Below are positions 46,896 through 55,892 of a stretch of 55,892 nt of DNA, one piece after another. Numbering within the stretch: the stretch's first letter is position 1; each line of letters starts with the position of its first letter. Under the pieces are notes generated by a model. That model saw nothing but the letters and a program-made list of their open reading frames with translations. It had not been told where the DNA came from and made no database searches. The stretch is from assembly GCA_025201705.1 (NCBI GenBank), contig MU616687.1:1-55892 (forward strand), written 5' to 3'. The position numbers and the translations under genes were made by a program. The DNA comes from Dissophora ornata (lineage: Eukaryota > Mortierellomycota > Mortierellomycetes > Mortierellales > Mortierellaceae).

Positions 46896-49179
46896 ATGCT
46901 ACCCGCTTCTGCCGCCGCCCGTCTGCAGGGCCACCTTCGTCTCGCTGGGACAAGGACTCTCCATAGACTTCAGCCAAGGATCCCTTCCGCCCTGTCGAAG
47001 ATCACTGGCGCCTCCCCAACTGTCAGGACTGCCATCTCGGCTGTTCCTCGAGCAGCCTATGCCTCAGCCGCATCTAACGACAAGAAAGCATTCACCGCAG
47101 ATAAGTATCCTCATCTGAAAAGAGATCAGTCCTTCAAGAAGGTAAGTAGACACTCAATCCGACTGGGGCGGTGCAAAGGACAATGATCAATCGAGATTAA
47201 GATCACGTCATTCATCCAGACCCTGCTTGCCCTTATTCCTGTAGCTGACAGACAAGGATCTTGAGTACTTCAAGTCCATCGTCAGTCCTTCTGGCGTGTC
47301 GCAGGACGAGGAGGATCTCGAGGCCTTCAACATGGACTGGATGCAAAAGTACCGCGGACAGTCGAAGCTGGTGCTGAAGCCGTCTTCCACTGAGCAGGTT
47401 TCCAAGATCTTGAAATACTGCAACGACAACAAGTATGCCCAATCTCTACATCAACGCCTTTCTTTCCCTAGTTATTCCAAGAAGCGCTCCATATACTAAC
47501 AGTGACTTGCTTGGTCGGCTACTAGGTTGGCAGTGGTGCCCCAGGGAGGAAACACAGGTCTTGTTGGAGGCGGAGTGCCAGTCTTTGATGAAATCATCAT
47601 CTCGACTGCCAATATGCACTCCATCAGGAGCTTTGATGCTATTTCTGGTAAGATGACGATGCCATGGAACTATCGCCGAACGTAGTGTAAAAGCATGCCG
47701 CTAATGAGAAGACTTGAAATTACCATTTCTTCAACAGGTGCGTTGGTGTGCGACGCTGGATGTATTCTGGAAGTTCTCGACAACTATTTGGCAGAGAGAG
47801 GCTACATCATGCCGCTGGACCTCGGCGCAAAAGGAAGGTGCGTTTCGACAACTGCTTTCAGATAGGAAGAATTAACAGTATCTGAAGGACCGACCAGTGA
47901 AACTGACACTATAGTTGTTTGGATAGCTGTCATATTGGAGGAAATGTAGCAACCAATGCCGGTGGATTGAGACTTCTGCGCTATGGATCCCTTCATGGTA
48001 CTGTTTTGGGCCTGGAAGTGGTGAGTATAGCGGCGTCAGGACAGGTAGCGGGATGCGTTTTGTACAGCAAAAGCGGATTTACTAAAAAGCAATCGATTGT
48101 TGCTGCGATCCACTCTTAGGTTTTGCCTGATGGAACAGTTTTGGATAACCTCTCCACGCTTCGCAAGGATAACACAGGATACGACTTGAAGCAGTTGTTT
48201 ATCGGCTCAGAGGGAACTTTGGGCATTGTCACTGGTGTCTCTATTGCAGCCCCAAAGAGATCCAAGGCTGTAAATGTGGCTTTGCTGGGTGTCAGCAGTT
48301 TCGATCAGGTCCAGGCTGCTTATAAGAGATCAAAGGATGAGTTATCAGAAATTTTGTCTGCCTTTGAGTTTTTCGACAAAGCCTCCATTGACCTAGTCAA
48401 GAAGCACCTCGTCGCGGGAAAGAACGACCCCTTGGAGTCGCCCCATCCCTTCTACGTCTTGATCGAGACCAGTGGAAGTAACAAGGATCACGACGATGAG
48501 AAATTGAACAACTATCTCGAGGGACTTTTGACAGACGACATTGTCCAGGATGGCGTGGTTGCTCAGGATACAACACAGTTTAAGAATCTGTGGGCGATTC
48601 GCGAGGGCATCCCAGAGGCATGCTCGAAGACCGGATCGGTTTACAAGTACGATCTCTCAATCCCTGTGCCAGTCTTTTACCAGATGGTCGAGGACATGCG
48701 CGCCAGACTGGATAAGGAAGGAGTGTTGGGAGAGGACAAGGATGTCGACTGCGTTGTCGGTTTTGGGCACATTGGCGACGGTAAGGACTCCCTTAGACTC
48801 GCTTTTTATTTCCTTCTTTCTTTTTCTTTCCTTTCTTTCTTTCCTTGCTTTTTTTCCCTCGTCATTTTAATGAAAAAGATGGACTAATGAAGATGCTCTC
48901 TTATTTTCTGCTCGGTCGCTTTTCACAGGAAACCTGCATCTGAACATTGCAGCAAAGGGATATTCGGATAAGGTGGCCAATATCATTGAGCCATACGTAT
49001 ACGAGTGGACAGCCAAGCATGCTGGATCAATTTCTTCTGAACACGGATTGGGTCTGTTCAAGGCCCCTCATGTGCACTATTCCAAGTCTCCGTCGATGAT
49101 CCAGCTTATGAGGAGGATTAAGGACATGATTGACCCTAATGGCATCATGAACCCTTACAAGTATCTGCCCGAGAAGTAG
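46896..49179 (+). CDS. DLD2: Mitochondrial D-2-hydroxyglutarate / D-lactate dehydrogenase
   Basis: Seven exons (46896-47141, 47245-47432, 47526-47647, 47738-47837, 47927-48020, 48120-48780, 48929-49179) join in phase to 553 aa. This flavoenzyme oxidises D-2-hydroxyglutarate (and/or D-lactate) in mitochondria. The N-terminus is Ala/Arg/Ser-rich without acids ([20 protein letters not shown]), a presequence. The FAD-binding PCMH domain shows [20 protein letters not shown] (about 148-167), [20 protein letters not shown] and [20 protein letters not shown]. The C-terminal domain has [13 protein letters not shown] (His467, His474, metal/substrate site), SSEHGLG and the NPYKYLP ending. This matches the D2HGDH/Dld2 group better than Dld1. 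At exon 5 an acceptor 12 nt upstream (47914) is also in frame and would add four residues. Confidence 0.95.
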
Positions 49180-51355
49180 CATAAATGCCACCACATTTGT
49201 TGAACTTTGCCCATAGACGCCATAAAATCACGGTTGTTCAAACACAACCACACGTATGACAATGAGGCGTCAAAAGGACCAGCGACCGCTCTCTTCTTTT
49301 TCATTCTTTGCCACCACTGATCCACTCGTTCTGTCTCTCTCTCTCTCTCCCACTGCTCTTTACTTTTATTCAAAATAACTACAACCGGCCCATGTTGCCA
49401 GAGGATAAGAGAGGTAATGGCGGTACCTTCTACCCCATGTGAGCACCCCACCAGTACACGCGGGGATCAAAGAGCCTCTGGCAGTGATCGGGTATAGTAC
49501 ACGTTACAGGGCGGCCTTTTGACCAGTTGAGTTGAAGGGCGACAGATTCTCGGGTCTACCCTGGTACGGTGCTCTCCTGATATGGATTACGCGGCACAGT
49601 CTCCCATTGGCGGAGTTTCATAATCAACCCGCCGGTAGACCAACCCAAAAATACAACAGAATGGGGGGCCATCCTTGGGTCGCGCTTATTACAAAGACAC
49701 GCCGCATGGATGCAATATGCACTTTGTCAGCCGGAATGTGGAGGAGGCTGTATGGCCCGACGAAGGGGGCGGATTCAACGTTCATTGACTGTTACACTGC
49801 GATGCGCAATGTTATCGAGCATGATATAAGCCATGCATCATATGAACTCCTTTAATCCATCGGACTTCACAAACAAAGCTTGCAACCACCCGTTCTTCAT
49901 CACTTTCGAAAACAAAGCATGTCTTCCCCACGCGCCATTGCAAGGATTTTTGTGGAGGGATGTTACATGCCTCTGTTTATACATCAAAGCGTATACGTGG
50001 TAGAAGAATCATGTGTCGAATGGGGGTTTGTGCCTCCCCAGCCTTGTCCACATTAGAAGTCGACGGATGCACTACTCCTGTGTTCGTTGGTGCCTGGTTG
50101 TTGTTATGGGGGGGGTTTGCGATAGAGCAAAACAATAGTGCACAATAAGAGCCAGGCTAAAATATGCAATGCATGCAAAGGCCAGTGCATATTGGGCAAC
50201 ATGCGAAACTCTCTCTCTCACTCTTCTTGTTGTTGTTATTTTTCTCGCCCCTCTTTTGCTCATTAAAATATTGATGCCGAATGACGATCGACGACAAAGA
50301 AAACTCGATTCATGAGAAAAGAACTTACTTCTTTCATATATTATTACCTCGTGGTGTTGGCGATGAGATTTGGATGTAGACGAAATCAACCTAAAGCAGA
50401 GACGAGAAAAAGCGAAGGAAACCTCGTGATCGGCCACCTTTAAAGCTACTCAGGGTTACTCATGGCCCTTTCGCCTCTCCTTCGGCCTTCGCTTGCATTG
50501 TTATGTCACACCAGGGACGAAAAAACAAGCGCCATATCCAACGCTTCGTACACTGTACTCTCGGGGAGGGCAATTCAGTTCCCATGCCTAAACAGAAAGA
50601 AAGAAAAATGAACACAAGCAGCAACAAAAACCACCTCAGGATACACATTGTCTGTGAATTGCCGCGGGCACAGACATGAGATCAAAGTTTCCTGATTTTC
50701 TTCTGATGCCCGTGTGATAAGAAAAGAGGTGCAAAATGTACTTGGAGGGCATATCGTGGCAGGGGTTGTCGCAGGTATGCGCGGTGGGTAGACGGCGGAT
50801 ACCCTGTCCCTCCTTTGTTTTTTTTACAGCGTTCTTTTTTTTTTTCCGCCGTTGAGTGCATGCAAGATGCTGGGATTGTAATTGATCGTGGATAGCTATT
50901 TCAAGATGATTGGAAAAGGGGGTGGGGCAATTGGATTTCTGTTCCAATTTCCTTTGAAAGCGTGTTGCAGAGTGCGCAAACCTAGGCAGGTCTTTTTGGC
51001 TGCGATTAAAGAACAGCGTTTGTTTTGAGCATTATTATTATGTGGTTGCTGGTGAGCAACCATGAGAGAGGATTACAAAAAAAGAGAAGAGCGAAGTGAG
51101 CATTACAAAAGACAGCCAAACATTTGAGAGCACGATCATGCAATGGATGGTTTTATATAAAGAAAACAGTCAGAGCTCATCGAGTGAATAGGGAATAGAA
51201 TGTGTCCCACTTCGAGCCACGCAGACAGACGGACAGCGATAGGAACAAGACAGGAACAGCGAGGACCCTGAGCCATCCGTGTCATCGCAAGTGCTTAAAA
51301 AAGTAAAAATATCAGAGTTGGAGATGTGCTGTACTGCAAATAGCAGACATGCAAC
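49180..51355. other. Gene-poor stretch
   Basis: Only short ORFs occur. One minus-strand reading at about 50771-50797 gives RRLPTAHTC, like the catalytic-Cys region of HECT ubiquitin ligases, but no flanking HECT sequence was found (see findings). Contains a C-run/G-run at 50107-50115, CT tracts at 49333-49350 and several A/T runs. No RNA gene is recognised. Confidence 0.45.
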
Positions 51356-51432
51356 GAGTAGACGCCGAGTAGACGCCGAGTAGACGCCGAGTAGACACCG
51401 AGTAGACACCGAGTAGACACCGAGCAGACACC
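51356..51432. repeat. 11-bp minisatellite, seven units
   Basis: Seven head-to-tail copies of an 11-bp unit: three of GAGTAGACGCC, three of GAGTAGACACC and one of GAGCAGACACC. The ordered change G to A and T to C suggests stepwise growth by unit duplication. Because 11 is not a multiple of 3, each frame cycles through all three readings; no gene is supported across it. Confidence 0.95.
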
Positions 51433-52202
51433 GACAACAAGACGCATAGCGACATTTGGTTCAAAGGAGTGACGATCGATGGCAAGGAAGAACCGTGTAA
51501 CTGTCTGCGCTGCAAAAAGAACAGCGGAGATAGGAGCGTGTGCGTGTGTCGGCATGTGGGCGTGGGCAGACATGGGATACAACCTTCTGGCATATTTCTA
51601 GGTGTGCTAGATACAGGGGCTGATGTGATGTTGGGAGTGGGGTGCAGTTCAAGTGTGAGCTGTTACTCTTCTCTTTTTTCCTTCCCTCATTGCTCTTTCA
51701 CCTCCTTCTCGTCTCTTCATTCACTTCCCCATTTGCCGATTCGCTTTCCCTGATCTACCACCGCAGAAACAGCGAACACACCACAGCGTGCAGACATCGA
51801 GCGACAACAACATTTTCCCGCACAGTGGGGACGCAGCGTAAGAACCGCGCGACTCCCGCCATTTTTAATCAATCTCCAAAAGCAAATAAAAATACCCTGG
51901 GGAGATGATATCCGAGATGACACTCAATCATGGTGCTGGACCCGACCTTGTCTGCTTTTGTCGTTAGCAGCAAACAACAAAAACAGCCAGGAACCCTTCC
52001 CCCCCTTCTTCTCCTCATCTCCTCCGTCGATACTCACGCATACACACTCGCTCTCTCCTTCTCACTTCACAACAGGCCTTAGAACTCCTACGCTCCTCCT
52101 CCCCCTGATAATGCTGTAGCTGTCGACTTGTAGTACTCTCTCAGAACAGGTACAACTGCTCGACTCAACGCGTCTCCTCCGCAATCGCTTCTCTGTCGGG
52201 CA
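51433..52202. other. Upstream region of PH-domain gene
   Basis: About 770 bp, with CT-rich blocks (51660-51720, 51990-52080) before the start codon, consistent with promoter and leader. No other gene is seen. Confidence 0.5.
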
Positions 52203-55200
52203 ATGAACAATCGCATTCACCCTCCAGAACCAAACCAAAAGTTGCTAACGCCCTGCCTGCTTTATCGCTCTCTGCCCTCTATCCTCAATCCTCCTACCGA
52301 TCCCACCTCTTTCTCTGCTCTCCCAGACTGTCTCGCTATCACATCAATGTTGCGCAAAAAGTCGTCCTTCACGAGTCATACATCCTCCTCTTCTACCAAC
52401 TCCCCCACGCCTGCCCGCCCTGGCACTTCTGCTAGTCATCACTACCAGCACGATTCAGGAACCGGCGTCCGACGAGCCCTATCCAGTCTTCAGAACGCAC
52501 TCCACCCCGCCCGGAGATCACATTCGACTGACAGCAGGACACCCGTCACCATCCCCGAGCAGCACACCCGCCCAACTCGAAACGGCGGAAACTTTACCAC
52601 AAGCAGCAGTGTCAGCGACAGCCGTCGCAGTGCGCTTAACCACTCCAACTACTCTGCACACTCGAACGGGACCACGGACTCGCTCTATTCTTCCAGCTAC
52701 ACTATGACCCCTCACACCACAGACGACGATAGTTCCTCTACCGCCAGTCACCCTATTCGTCTGAATCGGCCTCGCCAAACGAGCAAAGCTGGCTCTCTCC
52801 CGTCGCCGCTCGGTTCTTTTTTGAACGACGGCTCCCTAGCGCTGCCAACCAGCAGTCTGCAGGTGACAGAGACAACGACTGGCACCGAGAATGAGAATGA
52901 CGCTTCCAGTCTTAGCAAGGGGTTGACAGACTTGACCGTTGGGCTTCCAATGCAGCTTCGCGTTCGGCATCTCGACCGCGGAGTCATATATTCAGGCTAT
53001 CTCACAAAGTTCTCCTCCAGGACGTTCTTTTCGCGAAAGCAGTGGAAGCGGCGCTACTTTATCCTCCATCAAACGTCGCTGCATTGCTTCAAATCGTCAG
53101 ATCCCCAGCACCCGCTGCTCGAGTCGCTCCAGCTCTGTCCTGAAACCATCATCTGCGTAACAGACATCTTTTCCGGAAAGCGTTATTGCCTTCAGATCAC
53201 CTCTCCTGGAGAAAAGAACTGGTACGTACTCGCGGACACCGCCTCGGAGATGTCGTGCTGGCTCCGGGAGCTCAAAGGCACTGTCCAGCGCTTCAGAAGT
53301 CTGCCTCTAGACTCTCGACCTGGAACGCACTATTCGGACTCTTCCGAGATGTCGGACCTGTCATCATCCTCCACAGTGATGGCCGATGGCGCTCCTGCGA
53401 TGCCTTCTATCCCGGGTCAATACGAGCCATTTGCATTCGTCAATAGACCATCGTCGCCTCCACCACGTCCTCCACACCCCTCTCAGCAGTTTAACCTTTA
53501 CCAGTTTTCATCCATGGGCGACCCCAACTCCAGCGCCTCGTCGAGATCAGCCACACCTAAACCATTGGTCCCCAGCGCTGGATCGGGTTTCCAGGGCTCA
53601 AATGGACTGCAAGGACAGGTTGACAGACAAGAGTCGAGGAGGAGAAAGAGCAACTCGGTTTCAGCAGGACAGTCGCCTGCAGAATATGCCAGCTTTGGCA
53701 CTGTCATGGAACAAGCCGAAGCTCTCCCGTTGGAGGGTGATAGGGATTCCCCTTTTCCACCTCTTTCGCCGCCCGCCACGCCCCGTTATAGGCGAGGCTC
53801 TGCCATTGCCGATTTCGGAACTGATCGTAGTACGACCAGTGCCAAAACAAGTGTGTCCAGCAGCACCAACGGCAGTGGTCGCCGCATCTCTGTGATTGTT
53901 GACAGACCAGAAACGATGATCACACTTCCACGTCGAAATTCCCAACGCCTGATGGGAAGTCCCTCGCGACCAATGAGTCCGGTATCGTCGCGGCCAACGG
54001 GCCCCAACTTTAACAGGAGCAGCCCCCGGTCCTCGCTAGTGGTCTCTCCTCCGCCAAGAAGCATTCACAGGCCCGCAAGCGCCTCCATGAGACACTCAAC
54101 CCAAGTCTCGACCCTACAGATAGCCGGGCTAGGACTACAGTCTGCCAATAACTCTGCGCGGCCAATGTCGCCGACGTATGATCAGTTCTCGGGGTCACTT
54201 CACAGCTCTCTTTCTAGAGCCACCAATCGCCATGTTCGAGACAGCTCCATCTCGGAGCTCCCAAGCGCTTCACAACCAGGGTCTCCGCAAGAACGCTCGT
54301 ACAGAAGCCCATCCAGACCAACAATCGTGACAGGGTTTGCGCGGCCACTTTCGCCGACGCCATCCTTCTCTTCCGCTCCGACATCACCACTGCCAGAGCC
54401 TCCGCGATCTGTCTCTCCCATCCGAACCCTAAAGCATACTCTCTCGAACGGATCTGCCCATCGCATCTCGATTGTTCCACGACACCATGATCCAGAGCAG
54501 TTGCTCAAGCACCGAAATTCCACGACTCGTTCTCGCTCAAAGTCACAAGAGTCGGGATTCGTAACGAGGCAGAATGAGGTGCAACTAGTGGCCAGAGCTA
54601 GCACTCCTTCACCTCGTCTGGGTGCAACGGTTACCGATAACGATGTGCTAACAACGCCTCCACCATCGCCCATAGCCCCAAAGTCACCTACAGATGGCGT
54701 CTTTACTAAGCACATGTCACTAATGCACAGTGGTGGCCATCTCATCCTGCCGCCCCCTCCAACAGGACAACAACCCGAACGTCCTACCTCAGTAATACCG
54801 TCCAGTGTCAGTAGTCCAAACCACAGTCGACCGGGCTCGATTCAATTTCATCACAAGCATTCAATATCCAACTCATCCCTTCGCTCTATGAGCTCCACCA
54901 ATTCCTCCACGAACTCCTCCTCCTCAACCGGGAACGTTGGTACTCCATTGTGTGGCGGCGCAGTGAGCAGGAAGCCTACCGCTAGTAGGGATTCAGTTCT
55001 GTCGCCACGGTTCTCGACATTAGCTCCTATTCCTCCAGGATCTGTAGCGCTGGTGTCCTCTCCACCCCAGACTGCTTTGCCACCAACTCCTTTCCCACTT
55101 CCACAGCCCCCGACCTCTGAGCTTCCAGTGCCACCCACTCAACTCGTTGCGATGGCGGATAAAGAGTCGATCATAGAAAAGATGGAGAAGCTTGCTATGC

Positions 55201-55754
55201 ACAGCAGGGCACTGTCGGTCATCACCATAGAAGAGGGAATAGCCAGTAAGAAGCGCGAGTCTATGGGGTCAAAGGAAATCAATTTGACTTTGGTGGCGAC
55301 ACAGCAGGCACAGGAGAAGGAGGAGAAGGAGGAAGAGGAGAATGCCCCCAAGGAAATTCAGGCGACCACTGAAGTGACTGAGGAGATATCAGCAGAGAGA
55401 GAGAACTTTTTCAAGACTCAGGGCGCAGGATTCGAGATGATCATTGAGGAGGAGGAAGCCGCAGATCGCGATTCGGTAGTTTATGAGAATGGCGTTGTCG
55501 TAAACTATGCCCGTTTCAGCCAGGGACAGCAGTACGGTGAGTCGCCTTCTGGTGACAACAAAGAGTCCGAAGCGAAGCCGAGCGCGGACACGGCGGAGAG
55601 ATCAGACGAAAGCCAAAAGGACGCCATCTCTGTGCCTCTGATCTCAACACCGGACACGGAAGCTCAAGTCGAAGCCCTCAGTGTTGGCGTCGCGAAGGAG
55701 TTGGATCTGGAAGACCAGACCGTCCTTCCTGCAACACCGACTGCCTCGGCGTAA
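52203..55754 (+). CDS. PH-domain protein with long Ser/Pro-rich regions
   Basis: A single-exon frame of 1183 aa. A pleckstrin-homology domain spans about residues 250-370: GVIYSGYLTKFSSRTFFSRK, then WKRRYFILHQTSLHCFKSSD, ICVTDIFSGKRYCLQITSPG and SEMSCWLRELKGTVQRF, with the near-invariant C-terminal helix Trp. PH domains bind phosphoinositides or proteins, so membrane-proximal signalling is likely. The rest is Ser/Pro-rich with many SP/TP sites (RPMSPVSSRP, RPLSPTPSFS), plus a short helical segment (MADKESIIEKMEKLAMHSRA, about residue 985) and an acidic C-terminal tail (EKEEKEEEENAPKE, MIIEEEEAADRD). No RhoGEF, RhoGAP or START partner domain is seen. Met49 (MLRKKSSFTSH) at 52347 is an alternative start that fits the conserved composition about equally well. 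Confidence 0.85.
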   Translation: MNNRIHPPEPNQKLLTPCLLYRSLPSILNPPTDPTSFSALPDCLAITSMLRKKSSFTSHTSSSSTNSPTPARPGTSASHHYQHDSGTGVRRALSSLQNALHPARRSHSTDSRTPVTIPEQHTRPTRNGGNFTTSSSVSDSRRSALNHSNYSAHSNGTTDSLYSSSYTMTPHTTDDDSSSTASHPIRLNRPRQTSKAGSLPSPLGSFLNDGSLALPTSSLQVTETTTGTENENDASSLSKGLTDLTVGLPMQLRVRHLDRGVIYSGYLTKFSSRTFFSRKQWKRRYFILHQTSLHCFKSSDPQHPLLESLQLCPETIICVTDIFSGKRYCLQITSPGEKNWYVLADTASEMSCWLRELKGTVQRFRSLPLDSRPGTHYSDSSEMSDLSSSSTVMADGAPAMPSIPGQYEPFAFVNRPSSPPPRPPHPSQQFNLYQFSSMGDPNSSASSRSATPKPLVPSAGSGFQGSNGLQGQVDRQESRRRKSNSVSAGQSPAEYASFGTVMEQAEALPLEGDRDSPFPPLSPPATPRYRRGSAIADFGTDRSTTSAKTSVSSSTNGSGRRISVIVDRPETMITLPRRNSQRLMGSPSRPMSPVSSRPTGPNFNRSSPRSSLVVSPPPRSIHRPASASMRHSTQVSTLQIAGLGLQSANNSARPMSPTYDQFSGSLHSSLSRATNRHVRDSSISELPSASQPGSPQERSYRSPSRPTIVTGFARPLSPTPSFSSAPTSPLPEPPRSVSPIRTLKHTLSNGSAHRISIVPRHHDPEQLLKHRNSTTRSRSKSQESGFVTRQNEVQLVARASTPSPRLGATVTDNDVLTTPPPSPIAPKSPTDGVFTKHMSLMHSGGHLILPPPPTGQQPERPTSVIPSSVSSPNHSRPGSIQFHHKHSISNSSLRSMSSTNSSTNSSSSTGNVGTPLCGGAVSRKPTASRDSVLSPRFSTLAPIPPGSVALVSSPPQTALPPTPFPLPQPPTSELPVPPTQLVAMADKESIIEKMEKLAMHSRALSVITIEEGIASKKRESMGSKEINLTLVATQQAQEKEEKEEEENAPKEIQATTEVTEEISAERENFFKTQGAGFEMIIEEEEAADRDSVVYENGVVVNYARFSQGQQYGESPSGDNKESEAKPSADTAERSDESQKDAISVPLISTPDTEAQVEALSVGVAKELDLEDQTVLPATPTASA

Positions 55755-55892
55755 AGAAACAAAAAAAAACTACAGCCATAACAACAACGCAACGTCAGAT
55801 GCATGAAGCTATCCTCGATATACCCCCGCATCTGCCCTCCTTCTCACTTAACCCCCTTCCATTTTGCATTATTATTCTTCCTTTTTTTTTTT
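55755..55892. other. Downstream end of window
   Basis: A- and T-rich sequence after the PH-domain gene, ending in a T-run at the window edge. No gene is visible. Confidence 0.5.

Noticed and set aside
51356..51432. CRISPR-like array
   Set aside because: The 11-bp units are directly adjacent with no spacers, and the genome is eukaryotic; this is a minisatellite.

Overview
The window is a stretch of fungal nuclear DNA carrying 14 intact or near-intact protein genes on both strands, one reconstructed small ankyrin gene, one decayed gene, one tRNA and one short foldback element. Most introns are 60-120 nt with GTAAGT-like donors. Coding regions are rich in Gln/Ser/His/Asp low-complexity sequence, and the conserved genes are typical eukaryotic housekeeping ones. 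This suits an early-diverging, Mortierella-like fungus (Mucoromycota/Mortierellomycotina). That placement is an inference from style, not from a marker gene.

Layout. 1-2,400 is gene-poor: a foldback/MITE-like element (about 192-657), a C/G-run hairpin, a tRNA-Lys(CTT) on the minus strand and one unidentified ORF. 2,816-3,776 (minus) is a five-exon ankyrin-repeat gene with a 20-nt exon. 4,593-6,685 (minus) encodes the cohesin kleisin Rad21/Scc1. 7,021-13,206 (minus) encodes a Chd1-type chromatin remodeller whose first coding exon is only 7 nt. 14,655-15,037 (minus) is a gene remnant with two in-frame TAG codons. 16,410-17,752 (plus) is mitochondrial Mn superoxide dismutase. 18,011-19,132 (plus) is a Ctr-family copper transporter. 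19,465-22,699 (minus) is an Sct1/Gpt2-type glycerol-3-phosphate acyltransferase.

25,139-31,016 (plus) holds two lineage-type proteins of unknown function: one with four membrane segments and a long acidic tail, one Ser/Arg-rich. 31,515-33,705 (plus) is the ESCRT ATPase Vps4, with one GC-AG intron. 34,223-36,056 (plus) is a divergent septin-like GTPase with a Gln-rich tail. 36,483-38,442 (plus) is a TMEM33/Pom33-family membrane protein. 38,930-42,213 (plus) is an unknown low-complexity protein. 42,524-46,375 (minus) is an importin-7/Nmd5-type karyopherin, divergent from 46,896-49,179 (plus), a mitochondrial D-2-hydroxyglutarate/D-lactate dehydrogenase. 49,180-52,202 is gene-poor, with an 11-bp minisatellite and a short HECT-like peptide. 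52,203-55,754 (plus) is a PH-domain protein.

The genes do not form a cluster or pathway; this is ordinary chromosomal housekeeping territory. I found no convincing undescribed multi-gene system. The points most worth a second look are the splice oddities (7-nt and 20-nt coding exons, GC-AG intron, a phase mismatch in the TMEM33 gene, a 12-nt alternative acceptor), the foldback element with its partial extra copy, the TAG-interrupted relic, and the divergent septin-like GTPase. All exon structures were worked out by eye from reading frame and splice consensus; no transcript data were available.
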